From contig OX235270.1 of NCBI GenBank assembly GCA_944472135.2, positions 119,179,842 through 119,243,841 on the forward strand: a stretch of DNA of 64,000 nucleotides, in the 5' to 3' direction. The position numbers and the translations under genes are program-made. The notes beneath the pieces are model-generated. The model was not told the DNA's origin. It searched no databases and was given only the letters and a program-made list of their open reading frames with translations. This document shows, in pieces, positions 23,888 to 38,300 of this stretch. Every line of letters starts with the position of its first letter. Positions within the stretch are counted from its first letter, which is position 1. This DNA is from Trichobilharzia regenti. Its lineage: Eukaryota; Platyhelminthes; Trematoda; Strigeidida; Schistosomatidae.

Positions 23888-24080
23888 AGGTGGCTCTCGT
23901 GGCCCAAGTGGTCTAGTGGATAACGCTTCGGCGTTTGAAACCATGGGCAGTGGATTCGAGCCTCGGTGGGAATATCTTCGCTCACTGCGTAATGCAGGTG
24001 CATCCAGTGACGAGTTCCAGATAGGACGAAACGCGCACCCTGGATTCCACTGCTAGTCACCATCCACTAGTTAATTTCTA
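23888..24080 (+). mobile_element. S2 SINE: Sm-alpha-like, tRNA head plus hammerhead
   Basis: The head reads GTGGTCTAGTGGATAACGCT (A box region) and GTGGATTCGAGCCTCGG (B box region). The 3' part is the schistosome hammerhead domain, closing with CTGGATTCCACTGCTAG. This order is that of the Sm-alpha family described in Schistosoma mansoni. A diverged antisense copy lies at 28325-28500. The open frame across it (23835-24056) is an accident of the repeat. Confidence 0.88.
23994..24052 (+). ncRNA. Sm-alpha hammerhead ribozyme, probably inactive
   Basis: Stem I is CAUCCAG (24001-24007) paired with CUGGAU (from 24040). The next core segment is UGACGA (24008-24013) where CUGANGA is needed, so the first C is missing. 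Stem II is GUUC/GGAC, GAAA is at 24028-24031 and minimal stem III is CGCGC. The site before stem I is ACC instead of an NUH triplet. Both changes predict loss of self-cleavage although the fold is still clear. Confidence 0.85.
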
Positions 24081-24284
24081 AAAACACATTTAATTTGTAT
24101 TCAGTCATATTTTGATCATAATATTTTGTCGGCTGAAAATGAAACGCAATGGGTGCATTCAGCCAGATCTGAAATGTCTCGATTCAATGGGATTTAAAGG
24201 AGTAGTTATGACCATTACAAATCACTCCTAAAAGGAAATTCTGACACATCAAATAAACCTACTATCAACTAGGAGGAATGACAG

Positions 24285-24350
24285 TGTATGATACCATGGC
24301 TGTGTGGTTAAACCCTTTGCAAAGCATGCTAAGTTGACATCTCGACCAAA
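24285..24350 (+). repeat. Possible old tRNA-like SINE head
   Basis: ATGGCTGTGTGGTTAAACCC followed about 35 bp on by a decayed B box (GACATCTCGACCAA). Weak. Confidence 0.3.
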
Positions 24351-24463
24351 TGCTTAAAGCAACATTTTCTAACAAAACAAAACATATTCAACTAAGGGTG
24401 ATTCTTTCTAGCAGCTTTCTTGAAAGCTGAACCAACGCATATCAATGAGATACTGGAATTTGT

Positions 24464-24753
24464 TTATTCTCTTGATAAAACAGTAAAACAAAGAGATTGA
24501 ACAAAATTTTGTAAAGTACTATACCTTTGGTTTATGTCATCTGATGTGAAGTTGGAAAGTCGACTGTTTAATCTGCTACTTTTGCTTTCTCTTCTCTTCA
24601 GTAAACTCATATACTCTTTCTTTGTTAAAATCTTCTCAGATGGTGGAGGAATAAATTTTAAATCGCCTGGCCTTAAATAACCACCACCAGATAAAGTAGC
24701 TGATTGTTTTCGTAATTTTTCACTCCAATTCACTTGATTCTTTGCTAAAATAC
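24464..24753 (-). CDS. CFAP157: CFAP157-like, exon G (last exon found)
   Basis: Residues 553-648. The acceptor is TTCCCACTGCAG, and the split codon A|GT agrees with exon F. It contains GGGYLRPGDLKFIPPPSEK, a segment like the conserved proline/glycine motif near the end of CFAP157. The frame stops at 24464-24466, where an AATAAA overlaps the stop. An alternative donor, CAAAG|GTATAG, at 24535 could instead lead to a further exon, so the last 23 residues are uncertain. Confidence 0.7.
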
Positions 24754-27700
24754 CTGCAGTGGGAAAGTTAAGATAATTGATGGAATTGCTATATTTTTGA
24801 GTTGGATATTCTGTTTTGATTAGCAAATGTTGTTTTTAACAATGGTTATGCCTACTGAATTGAACTGAAACTTTCAATGTACAACTTTGAACAAATGCAC
24901 ATCAGTTTAATTCATAAAAAAGCAGCACATGGAGGTGAAGAAAATAAATGTACTGCAATTACAATAAATGAAAATGTACGAGAAACGATGATGAAATGAG
25001 AAATAATAAAGATTTCCAGTGCCCGAGAGATCACAGGAAGTGTAAGTTTTCATCAGTGATGTGAAGTAAAACACTAAGAAGATTTTGTCAAGCACTGTGC
25101 GTCAGTGGCACAGTGGTTAAGACTCTCGCCAACCATGCACATGGTCTGGGGTTCGAGCCCGCACCAACGCACATCTGATATCTATAGTCGGCCTGCAAAA
25201 TTTAGGCTACCGATATCCATGCTGAAAATTCCATACTTGTACCGAAAATACAGTGTGGAATCAAGCTGTAAATCAAAAATAAAAAAATAAAAATAAAATC
25301 CGAATGATATAATGTCATGAGTTTTCTTTACCTGATTCAATGAATTACAGGGATATTTCATAACCTGGAAGTTTTATCCCAGTCTGTTTTAGCAATCTGT
25401 CAACCCCAAGACACTATATTCTCAAACTAGATTTCATCGTTAGCCAACGTCAGTAGGAGTACCACTGAAAACAAAACAGCACTCAGTAGTCATTATCATC
25501 AATCACACTGACAAACATAAATACACACATCCACTATTTATTAACAACTATCTCAGTTGCTGATTCAGGGCCTTCAAATAAGAGAAACATCAAAAGTGCT
25601 AGAGAATTCCTAGAAGCCTGGTACTCAAGTGAATCAACGATTGACAAACATATTAATATCGACCAAATTTACCAGATAATAAAAATTAAATCACGCTAGA
25701 AAAAAAGATTAAATTCCAACTCAATAAGAAATGATCAATGCAGATTTCAATCGACTACTAATCATGAAGACGGTTGCTAGGAGAGACAATTATATCATTC
25801 ATGGAGAATTCATATCAGTGCATTTTATGCTAAAACCTGTGCTGAAGATGTTGCCCAGAAGGACGGCGAAAGCTTCACAAATAAACCTCTCAGCTCAGAG
25901 AGCACAACTAATTCCAAATCATCCACCTGGACTACAAATCTTTTCTATTATTTCAGGGCCTTAACTATTTAGGCAAAACAGTTCAGGTGGATGAATATTC
26001 AGTGACAAAGGAACTTTAACATAAATAGATAAAAAAGTAGAATTCACGGACCACTAGATTCCATTTCAGTTTGACTACCTCGTAACCTGAAAGTAATGTG
26101 TACAAATGCTGATTATCTAGTAGTCCAGATCACTGGCCCATCCTTTTAGCAAAACCCCAAACCAGGATAGAACAGCTTTTCAGTACTTGATGATTTTGGA
26201 TGCTGTAGATCCAAGATGAATTCTGTTTTAGGATCGACCAAATCTCTATAAACCCAACTTGTAAGCACTAGATTTCTGCAAAATACACACTGTCATACAA
26301 CACAGATCAACAGTCAGGTGAATGATATTATTCAAAGGACAATTATTTTCAAGTGGCTCATTTTCACCACCTCTTTAATCTAATCCCTCTTCAAAGTGAA
26401 GTAATGACTAGATGGTAACACAAATTATTAACGGTAAACAAAGTAGGTTGGGGCCTATTACAACACAACTGTTCATCAGAAATTACATCGTTTATCGACT
26501 GTAATGTCAAACAAATCAACTGTCAATTTCACACTGCTTACCTACCTTCTCTAACTCAACAGTGTAATTTATAGCCAGTGCCAAATCTATTTTAATGAAT
26601 GGTAATGTTTTAGATGTCTTCAATTCCGTATAATTAACTGATCTTCAGCAGAAATAAAAAAATGGCTCGAATGTATCAGGTTACTTTCAACCTGATTAAG
26701 AGGTACACTCATCTGACTAACCACTCACATATAAAACAAAGGATATAGCCTATAAGTCTCAGTATAAATAAGAGAGTAAAGGCAATGAAATCAAAGTAAG
26801 GTAGACAATATTGACTGCAAAAAAGCTCTTTTATGATTGAGAAAATTATGCAGATTTATTTAATTGAGTGCACGAATTCAAAGTCTGTCGTACACGATTT
26901 GTGAATAGTCTAACCTCCTAGTTATGTATCGTTTTACAGAAACAAAGAAATAACTCTTTTTTTGCTAAAAATTTCTTAAAACAAAGGGTGCTTTTTGTTT
27001 ATTTCTTTAAATCTTCTCGTTTCTCTAAATGTTTTTTTTTGATAAATAGATTATTTGGATATCATATAACAAACCATTTTTTTTATATAAATCTTAATTA
27101 TCTCTGTGATTTTAATTGACTTTACAGTGGGTTATATAAATTCATTCATTCATTTGTTAGTCGCGCCAAGATTGTGCAATATAATAAGAAAAACATATGG
27201 ACTATGCTAGACGATTGATGTGTTATTAATATGCAATCCTTGAGTTACTACTGGAACACAGAGTTTTAGCAGAGCACTCGGTTGTCCAACGTCAATTTCG
27301 AGAAGCTCAATAACCTCCGACGAGCTTTCGCCTCCTTCTTACATGGTTTTCTCTACATTATCTTCGAGCTAAGTCCCGAATAATCACTTCTCATTTGGGT
27401 ACCACTCATCGACCTGCCTGGTGTCTAGTGTTGCTTGAGTGCCTGCCTCCTCAGCATATGTTCAATCCGTCCCCGTTTAGTTCTGCATATTTGTTGGTCA
27501 GTGGGTTTTCGGCTGGTGTGATTCACTACAATAGTTCTTTGTTTCGTCACTTTTACGAACAGATGCCCAGCTGATCTTCAGTATCCAGTGAAGACGGATA
27601 TCGATGCAAGTCTGCAGTAGCTTAACCCGTGTAGAAACACTCACTGACGTGACATTAATGTTGAAAACTCAGATCCTGTTTCATGTGCTAAGTGATGTAG

Positions 27701-29261
27701 ATATCCATACTGATTTCAAAGTGAGTAATAAACTGCTACCTTGTTTCTTTAATCCGATTGTGGCTCGCTCTGAAATCCTCATCCATGATGTGTCAATTTA
27801 AAACAGTACTATCCTGGTATATGTGAGACTACTCCTTTTATATACCTCCCATTGATGGCAGCTGGTGTTTGTTTCTTGCTAGTCAAGTATCGGCATCACC
27901 TCTGTCTTTTCTGTGTCCATTTTCACTGCCACTTTCGATAACCTGTAGATTTCCGCTAAATATTACTTTAAATTCATGCGACATAAGACATAAATCACCT
28001 ACGAAATACAGATTTTCTAGGGTCTTTCTGTCCCTTCACATGCAACTGATACTTGAGTATTATTTTTACCATACGATATTCAGCATTTAGTTTCGCTAGT
28101 GTTTTTAAACAAGTCAGTTACCAAATATTTCATCCAAAAGAATTCATTAGATTTACTCCATACTGGAATTTCAACCAATTCACTGTTGTGTTCAGAACTG
28201 GTGCACACATGTGAATAGCTTCCTGTCTCACTAGTGAAACTAATGACCAAAACGGCAAGAGACAGACTAAATGCATTGAAATTACTGTAAATTCTTTTTT
28301 GTTTGATTACACTGGACTCAAGTTCTTGGTCTGCGGTGACATGTTGGCCTCTATAGCGCCTCGATGACGCCTTAAGATTAATATGGTGGTATTTTGTTGG
28401 TAAAGCCTAACATTGAGATCCAGGATGCTTGTCTCGACTTACATATGACTCGTCACCTCGATGCACCTGCATCTCAGTGACCATTGGCTCTTCTACTGAC
28501 ACATGGTTACAGTACTCATAGTTTTGAACTTCAAAGTATTAACATCTAGGGAAGTTAGCTTAAAACAGACGAAAATCTTTAGAATCTGAAGTACATTTCA
28601 ACATGCTTAAATAAAAAGAAAACATACTTAAAATTTCTCTCCATTCATCTGAACCAGGATTATAAGATTGTAAGTATGAAGCGTTAATTTGTGACCAAAT
28701 TTTGTCTAATCTTTCCATATTTTCTAGACAAGATTTTTGACTTTCTAGTCTGTTTTGTAAATTATCTACAGGTTCATTATTTACTGAGATTATATCATTG
28801 TCTTCTGGTTCTGAGATCGACATATTTTCATCAATATCCAACTCAAAATTAGGTTCACTTATCTCTGATAAACTATCATTATCTACTGGTGTATTCTTTT
28901 CAGTATTCATTTTATCCATATTCTCTTGATTAACAATGCGTTCTAAATGTGAAATGTCAAACTTATTCACTAAACAATCACTTGTATCTAGCTGATTATA
29001 TAATTTAAACAAAATTGATTTAGTTTCTTCAACATCTGCTCCATTAACTCCACTTTCCTCGATTGTTTTACAATTCTCATTTATAGTCTGATGATCAGAA
29101 TTACTGGATAAAATTGTTTGAATATAATCGGCTAAACTTTTAATACAATTCGTTAAATGATGAATTGAATCTGTACAATCTATTGATATCTTGTTAATTT
29201 CGTTTAAATCATGCATCACAGTTTCATTTCTACATTTTAAGTCCTACATTTCAATAAAACA

Positions 29262-29304
<43 letters not shown>

Positions 29305-32300
29305 GTAAACAGAAAAATGTGTATATTCACTGTCTAATTCAGTTGGTGAATGTTTGTTCATTAAGATAAAAAATACTATCAGAGCTGATATTCATGATGT
29401 TTTTCTAATGCCTTGTATCCCAAGCGGAAAATAGAGCTCCAAGCTTTGAAGTTACAGGACGGGATTGCAAGCCTCACACCCAACTTTTCCTCTTTTCCAG
29501 GCTTATTAAGCGCTAGTAAATTAGGCAGAGTTTAAGAGTGAGTAGCGTGGGATTCGAATATGGACATTAAAACAATTATCTGCCGCGGTTTGGACGTCAA
29601 ATCAGTATACTGACCCTTGCACAAACTATGAGACTCTGTGTAGTACCTCTTGCAGTGCTCATAATGTACAAAGTTTGTGTCATTATAAATAAAAATTAAA
29701 AATTACTCGTGTTTTCCAAGTTCACCTCTGACATTCAGTTAGAGTAAACGAAACTAACCTGAACAATGTAAATGTGTTTTCAAAATTTCTCAAAGCCTAT
29801 TTGAAACCCCTGCATGACACATCTCCACCCACCTTTAAATGCCTTAGTAATGTTATTAGTGCCAGTAGTATTACACTCATTATTACTATTATTCTTACCT
29901 TTCTAATCATTTCAAACAACTTATTCAGCTATAATTATTCTCGTGCAATTATTATCGGTCGACGACTTCTTAAAGTCATTCATCTGTTTTCCCTATTTGC
30001 CAGAAGTGTGCAACACCATCCTGATAAATACACAAACCAACAACAACTTTAAAAAAAAATTTTTTAATCATTCTGGGAACAAACTAAGCCATTTAAAAAC
30101 AACTTCAACTTTTCATTAAATCTCTTCACCCTTTGATCGCTATCTTGATTACCAAAACTGATTTTTACTCCTTCTTTACCATGAAATTAATATACGTCTC
30201 CTCCGGTGAAACTGTAGGACGGAGTCTTAAAATGTCATATATTGGTGTAAATTATTGATGGAAATTTGGAAAGAAGGAAATAAGCCCCTTCGTTTATCTT
30301 TGTTATTTTCTCATCTATGGTGTTGAATGCTTAGTTTACATTTGAAATTGCAGTTCATCGAGGAATGCTTTTGTTTCTAGTAACACCTTAGGAATTAAAA
30401 TTCAGTCTTATCAATGCATTCAGCATCACAAATCAACGTTTGTCTCGGCATACAAAAATGGATAGAGTGAAGAAAAGTTGACAGATGTAAAACTGTTTCA
30501 TATGTTCAATGAGTCTGCAGATGTTTAACAAGTTGGACAGGAAGACATAAAGTCTTTGAGTGGTGTTTGAATAATAATCATGATAATAAAATGAATTTAA
30601 GGCCTTAGGAGTGTGCTAATGTAATACATGATTTCTCAAATAAAGACATGTACAATGCCATTCAATTTCTCGATATTACTTTTTACATACCTCAACTTGC
30701 ATGCTTAAAGACTGTTTCTCTACCTGTAAATCATTACATTTACTACTTAAATTAGAATGCATTTCATTCCTTTCTTCAGCTTCTCTAATGAATTGATCAA
30801 GTTTGTCTTGATGAATTGAGAGTAAATGAGATATCTGTGGGATAAAAAGAACATATGAAGTAATAAGTGTTTTAGCGGCTAATTTTTCTCCTGAAAGTTT
30901 TTAAGTACTTAAGTCTGTAAAATACCGTCGATTGTATGCAACCAAATTAATTACTCACAACTTCAAACATTGGTTTTCTGAAAGTGTGTTTCAATTCTAG
31001 ACAGATTTCAACACCGCTGAAAATTAGAAAGCACGAGCTTCGTTCCATCTTAGAAATTTTCAGCAGTACTCCCCTTGAAGTCCAATGAAGATCGACTTGG
31101 TAAAATCCAGGTTATGAGGTGGGTAAGCCTACAACCAAGCCAAGGAATTAGAGTCAAATGGTTTATATTTCTTGTTTCATGACTCTACATATTTGAGGTG
31201 AAATGACTTTTGAAGTGTTATATATTCACATGTATAACTACTTAAGTCAGTTTGCTCGGCTGTTAGCAGCTGAAGAAAAGCCATGAAATAACAAAAATGG
31301 ACTTTTTTATCCTAAAAATGTTCTTTTTTGCTGTTTTCAAACTGATATAGGGAACCAGGTGTATGACTAACTATAATTAGTTGCTCTGTGCCATGAATTT
31401 GACTTCTTAATCAAAACACTCTATTGGCTGAATTAATTCAACAAAATCCTGGAATAGACAAAGTCTATTCGTGAATCTGATTGGTAACATCACAGTTTGA
31501 ATAGTACTGAAAATAATATACAATAACTTAAGCATTTATGCAACTTACTTGACTGTTAAAAATCTAGTGCAGCGCTTTAGGAATGATTAGGAACAGACTA
31601 CTAGGCTACACCCTCTTTATCCTTTATTTTTTCTGAACAATTTCGATAGTAGACTAATTCACTACACAAATAATAAGCAACCTGCCGTTTAATAGACTAC
31701 GTCTTAAATCCCAAGTAATTTTTAATAATACACGAATTACTTAAATTTCCATTCACCTAAATTAACATGAAATACAAAAAAATGCACTTATAATTGAAAG
31801 TTCGCAATGTCATTAATTTTCTAAAAGGTTTACCTTTGTTACAGCTGAATTACGTGTTCCTAGTACAATTTGCTCCTTTTCTAAGCTTGACTGTTCGTCA
31901 ATTAAGCTGTGAAATTCTTTTAATAGACTGACATTTTCTCTACTCATCTCAGCGATTGCAACAGACAGTTTCACTAATTGACCTTCAATGGAAACATTCT
32001 CTGCAAGCATCCGTTTTACAGTTGGCTCAGTACGTTGAAATGAAACAGAACGAAATTCAGAAGCGACCTTAAGAAAAATTAGTAAATTAAGCATAAAATG
32101 ATAAAAAATTAGGAGATGCTACAGAATGGTCATTAAAACATCAGGGCACTCATACAACAGCCAATCAGTTATGAGCAGAAGATAAATACTGAGGTATTAA
32201 GTTTGCAAAATTTCGACTGTTTTCGAAGAGAATTTCACCATTAACCGACATCTGTTAGAGAAGAGTCTCAGATGAACACTAAAGGAAATCACGAAAACTT

Positions 32301-35300
32301 ACCAAACTTAGAAGGCGTGGATGAAGATATGAGAGCCAGGACTGGAAAGGTGAGATAGACATTCATCAAGATGACATCATTCTGGAAATATACTGTACTA
32401 AGCGAAAAGAACGAGATTCGGATTTTCAAAGCCTCTATATGATCTAGAGACTTAGTGAGTATGTTACTAAAAACACTTCCAACAGCCTGCAGCAGACTTT
32501 TATTGATAACTGTCTTCTCTGGGTCTATACTGAAGATCAGATGGCCAGTCAGAAAGTTGGCCAGCTACCAGAAAGGGACATTGCGAACGAATCAACCAAG
32601 AACCCATAGTTCGAAAAATAAGCTGAAGAAAGTGGAGATGGATTGAGTAAACGACAAAGTGACCGCTGAGAGACATCAAGAGCCAGACTGTTGACTGGGA
32701 ACCTAATAGGAAACGGTGAGTTGAAAGTAGATCCTAGTGTCTCTTGAGGGATCCCCATGGGTTGGGAGATGAGAGATAGTGGTAAACCATGAAGCGGTTA
32801 AAAAGGACTGGAAATAACGTGAAAAAATGAAGACGTGCTGTTGAGGCTGTATATTATATACGGAACCTAAGGTATTGAATAAATAATAAAGGCAAATTCG
32901 ATTTAGAATCTTATTCATGTGAAACAGCAGTTACGTCTTTCTGTTACTATTGATTCAAGCTCCTGCTAATATATCAAATATACCTCAAACTCCATGTTTA
33001 TCTTTCACGTATCTGTCTATTAATTACCATTGTCGCACTTTCAATGATTTAGGTGAGGGTTGAATTCACTTTTTTGTTGTTGAAACCCTCAACTGTCAGC
33101 AACTCATGTCACGAACACTTGTGTTAACTTATGCAAATGAGCACAGTAAGTTTGAGAACATGCTGGCACATACGTAATTACTTCAAATTCATTTCGAGGC
33201 TGCGAAGCGCGCTGTAAATGGCATATTTTAATTAGTAGATAAATTTATATTACTTCTGAGTAGTTAGTATAAAAATATGCAAGAATATTCCTTTGGAAAA
33301 ATGCCCATATCACATAAATTGAAAATACACGTCAGAAAAGAGTACCCATTTCATGGAATGGAGTATTCTGAAGGTAGTTAAAAGTGACAACAAATATCAA
33401 ATAATAATGTCAGTCTGTAGGAAAACACCTTGAATTTTGTGTCTGAAAGGAGACTGACAATTGAGAAAATTGGTTGAACAATTTTGAGTAACAGAAAAAA
33501 CTGTGTGATTGATAGCGTTCAGAAATAGCCACACAATTTTAGAGGCTTTTTAGCAGGAATACCAACCATAAGATAAATAGATTTAGAATATGAGGAAAGC
33601 ATTCTTTTGAGAGTTAGGCGTTTAAAAACACAAAGAAGGTGGATTAGGAGTGTCATCTTGTCACATTCTATTATATGTATGACCAAACCCACAGAGCAAG
33701 GAAAGATTGATAACTAATGTTTTATATGTCGGCTCAACTGATAACTGAATCAGCATATGTCTCGAACATCGGGTTAACTCTGCCACCTTTACGACAAATA
33801 GAAAGGAAAAACGATAAATATAAAACTCCAGTTTCAAAGTTGTGCAGTCATAATAAGTACAATTATGAACAATAAATTGTGTTCACAATGTCATCCAGTA
33901 AACAAGACAGTCTCACAATGTTTTATGTCCAGTAAACATATTTATATGGAGTTACATACTAGTGTTCAAGTTTTCAGGTGGATTAAATAGAAAGAATGAT
34001 AATACAACGGGTTGAAGAATATCTAAAACTACGAAAGTAAGACGGATTGGCTAAACAGCTTCTGCATACAGAATTAAGAGTTTTCGTCATGCATAACAAG
34101 AGCTATTGCTCCACATACAAGATATGGTTAGAATCACATCGAACGACTTAACCTTAACTCTGAAAAGCTCCTTTGTTTGATCAGGGGTTAATTCAAATGA
34201 AAATTCTCTGTAAAAGCTTAAAATGAAATAAATGCATACATTTAAAGACTATAAGAGGATTGTCTCTTCGGAAAATTTTGGCAGAAAAATATTATTTAAC
34301 CTTTAAACTTTGGAACAAGTAAAGAAAAAGAAGACAATAATCCTAACAGAAATGAGAAAGCCCATTGAATGACTATAATCACAGTTAGGCCAGTAGAATT
34401 ACTTTAGAAAAGAAATATCAGGGATGAATCGGTTTATTGTCAAGACCTCTCCAATGTTCTTACTCATTTAAAAGCATTTAGGTTTACTATGCGGATAATT
34501 TGTAAGGAATTTCTTTTAGAGAATGAGGGCAACTTAAGTTATACGAGTACTGTAGAGTTGGGTTGTTGAATGATTTCCATTATTCTCTTTAGAAGCATAA
34601 AAAAGACGATATCAAACGGAGTACTGTTTCTATTAAAGATTCAGATTTTCGCTCTGAGAGATCTCGATTCAAAGCAAGCTTTCATAGTGGGTTTCGTCTG
34701 TCAGGCGGGGTATATCAACAAATAGCTTTTCTTTACAAACTGAGCACAACTCAATGCATTTCAATCAAGAGGTTTATCACTAGTTGACTGGCTTCCTAAT
34801 AATTCTATACTAGCCAAGATCACTTGAAGAATCTCATCCTGATCAATGACTCTTCGAAAGTGGACAGACATAACTGCATGTAAGACCTCATCAAAGACTG
34901 ATAGCTCTCGCAGCAACTGAGTCAGAATCCAACGGCTTGAGATATTCAGAATATTCAGAAGTTTTAGATGTTATTGACTGATGAACTTCACCTCGGTGAT
35001 CGTAGGATAAAAGGCAGTCTCCGTTGTATATGACACTTCTTGATTTGATTTATCATGCATTCTTTGGTCCACAGATAAATAAATACTTGAAAGCAAAGTA
35101 ATCCTTCCACAGCAGATAGCATATGTCGACAAAAAAGTGGAGAAAAATACTTTGAATGTAATAATATGAACAAATAAACAATAAGCCAAGGGTTTCTTGC
35201 TGAGCGCTTGTAATAATCTTACATCAATTTAAAGTGCGTCACGATAGCTAGTCACCTAGCTTGGTGAACATATCGTAAACTTGTCTGATAGAACTCAGTC

Positions 35301-38300
35301 AGCGGTAACCCTAAAGACTACATAAATGACAGTTAGTTACTGTCTAGTGGCCAATCAATACCAACAATGACGTATTTGCCAATTTAAATCACTCTTTTAT
35401 GTCAAAACTTACTTCATTAATCTTTAATTTCGTAACCTTCTTCAATCGTCCTCTGTAAGCCATATCTCTTTCCAAAAGATTTTCCATAGCTGTCTTATGT
35501 TCTTTTTTTAATTGGTCAAGTGTTAATTCTAAATTATGATAATACGCCCAAAGTGCTTCACGATTTAATCGAAATTCTTCAAGTGATACCAGTTCACTAG
35601 CTATGTTTGTATTGGAACAAGAATATATTTACATATCATTCCATTAATTTCATATTATTCAATAATGTGTATGTATTCTTCCTTATCTAACTGAATAATA
35701 AACTTCCCTTTCTTACTGGTATGTATGAAAATGTTAACCTGTAATATCCTTACAGAATATCCTATTCATGTAGGAGAAGCACTTACATTAACTACTCGGG
35801 GTTAATCGTCATCAAGTAAAATGAATTCTTCATACGTTGCTTATCTGTAGCTTGTACTAGTTGAATACAAATCAACCTGTTCACTTATCTACCTACAGGA
35901 CGTTTTAGAAAAGCATTTTACAATCACTGAAATATACGTATACAAAAAGAATGCCGAAAAGAAATACACTGAAAAACAGACCATACAAGTCAACTAAAGA
36001 AACATGTTTAAAATGAGTAAAATACCAGTCTAAGACTGATACTATGCTCTTGCAAGGTTTTCACAACAATATAAGCTACCGACACTTAGAAAAGTATTAC
36101 GATTACCGATAAGCTATTTAAAGATGACCAACTTATGTAGATGACAATTCATACATGCCAGTTGCTGTTATGTACCCGTCGCTAAGTTATTGTTATGGTC
36201 TGGTCGAGAAACTAATAGTCCTGACGCAAGAAGGCGGAAATCAGAAGACCACTAGGTTTGCGATGATACTTCTATTGTCCAAACACAAGGAGACGAAAAT
36301 AAATGGTCTCACACCAAAGTGGTAAGTAAGTAAAGTAGTTATAAAGTAAAAGTAGTTCACACAAATTGTGAATGCGAATATATATAAATAATTCAGACAA
36401 AGCGTGGGAAAAATCATTAGACAGTCTTAACATGAATGGCTAATTATAATGGAGTGTCGATCCAATTATACATAGCGAATATAGCAGACATGCCAACAAA
36501 CATATATGGATATATGTCACCAAGCAACGGACTGTCAACAAACACTCATATTATATATAATATAATATAAGGAGAATACACATTAATAAAGGAGACAAGT
36601 TCATACAAGTGAAGTGGTCACAGACCAACCGAGCAAACAGAAAGAGAGACCAACATGCACACACACACATAAATATATATATGTGGATACATATCAGTTG
36701 CGCCATTTCATTTTATATAGCCTCAAGAACATTTCTCTTTTCCAGTGGCTTCGACTAAATGAATAACAGTCCATATTTCTGACGAGTCATTCTCCCAAAT
36801 GGCTGTTACATTGCATAAGATGCCCTCACCAGAAATCCATCACCACCTACTCCTATCTTAACAATTTATTGATGGCTGATCATTTTACAATCCGAGGTTA
36901 TTCGGGCTGGCAGACAACCTGTGCGTCGGTGACACAGTGGTTAGGACTCTCGCCGACCATGCACATGGTCCGGGGTTCGAGCCCACGCCGACGCACACCT
37001 GATATCTATGTTCGGCCTGCGAAATTCGGGCTACCGATATCCATGCTGAAAATTCCATACTTGTACCAAAAATACGGTGTGGAGTCAAGCTGTAATCAAA
37101 ATAATAATAATAATGATAACATTGAATTTAACAGTTTTAGAATCGTTAACACCATCAAGTGGGACATAATTCTAAAACAGAAAATTTGCTTTTCATCTAA
37201 TATATTATAATGTATCCGGTAATTATATCATATTCTTCAAATGTACAATAATTATTTCACCGGAAATTATTTTTTTTTCCTATGATAGTGCGTTGGTGGA
37301 ACAGTGGTAGAATGCTCGCCAATTACGCGTGTATTTCGGAGTTCGACCACCGGTCGGCGCACTCCTTTACCTTACTAACTCAGTAATAAGACTAGTAAAG
37401 TGGAGAGGTTGAGCATGAGGCTAGCAACCCTATCCCGTATAAATAATAGACACCATTGCTACCGAAAATTCAAAGATCTAGTTTGAAGCCCTATGTTCCA
37501 CTAGGAACGTAAAGGGATAAAATAATAAAAATAATAATTCCTAACATGAACAATTTCAATCTTGACGAAGTCTACATTGGAATTAATCCAGATCCCCAAA
37601 AAATACCTGTAATGTAAATATGAATCTTGATGTGGTTGTGCTTTCTGAGCCGGACGGTTAATTTACGAAGCTTTCATCACCCTACTGGGTGACATCTTCA
37701 GCGGATACTTAATTTTGAAGTGAGCTTTTAGATTTCTCCACGAGTTTATTAATCATCTCTCCTGGTGACCTTGGACGTGATTGGTTGTTTTTGTGTGTTC
37801 TCACACCTTCTAGGCTACTTGTAATGGAACTGACTGTTTCTTTGACTTGAACATTGATCCTTTGTGTGTGAAGTTTCTTTCTTATCGGTTGATAAATTTT
37901 GCCTATGTCGATGTGTCTATTGATTGATGATTCACTGGAATACCAGGTAGCCTTCTAAAAATTCTCTATGCCTTATTACGTAGGATGTTAAAGGTTATCA
38001 GCAGGGTAAGCAGTTTGCCACTTAGCCAGCTTGTTAATATTCTGGTGGACAGGCACATGGACTCATGTGAAACATGGGCAAAAACCATTTTATCTGACTC
38101 ACAACATCCTCTACACTCACAACTCTGCCCATGTATCTCTTCAGGGAAAACCAGAAGCCTATATAGGAAACTATATGCCCGCACTAGTAAGTACAAAAAC
38201 TCATCCATACCCTACCTAGCTCGAGTTCTGTGCGATAAAGAAAGCGTAAGGCGTGAAACCTTTAACTTATTAAATAGTCAGTAGAACAACTGGATCTCAT

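Noticed and set aside
23835..24056. Open frame of 73 codons
   Set aside because: Runs through the tRNA head and hammerhead of the Sm-alpha-like SINE.
29774..30052. 92-codon frame inside a CFAP157-like intron
   Set aside because: Wrong strand, no splice signals, Ile/Leu/Thr-rich by chance in AT-rich DNA.
36190..36720. Possible LTR-type sequence between exon C and the S4 SINE
   Set aside because: No second copy, no TG..CA ends or primer-binding site found.
36869..37210. Open frame of 113 codons
   Set aside because: It is the S4 SINE read in one frame; the same residues recur at 25105-25290.
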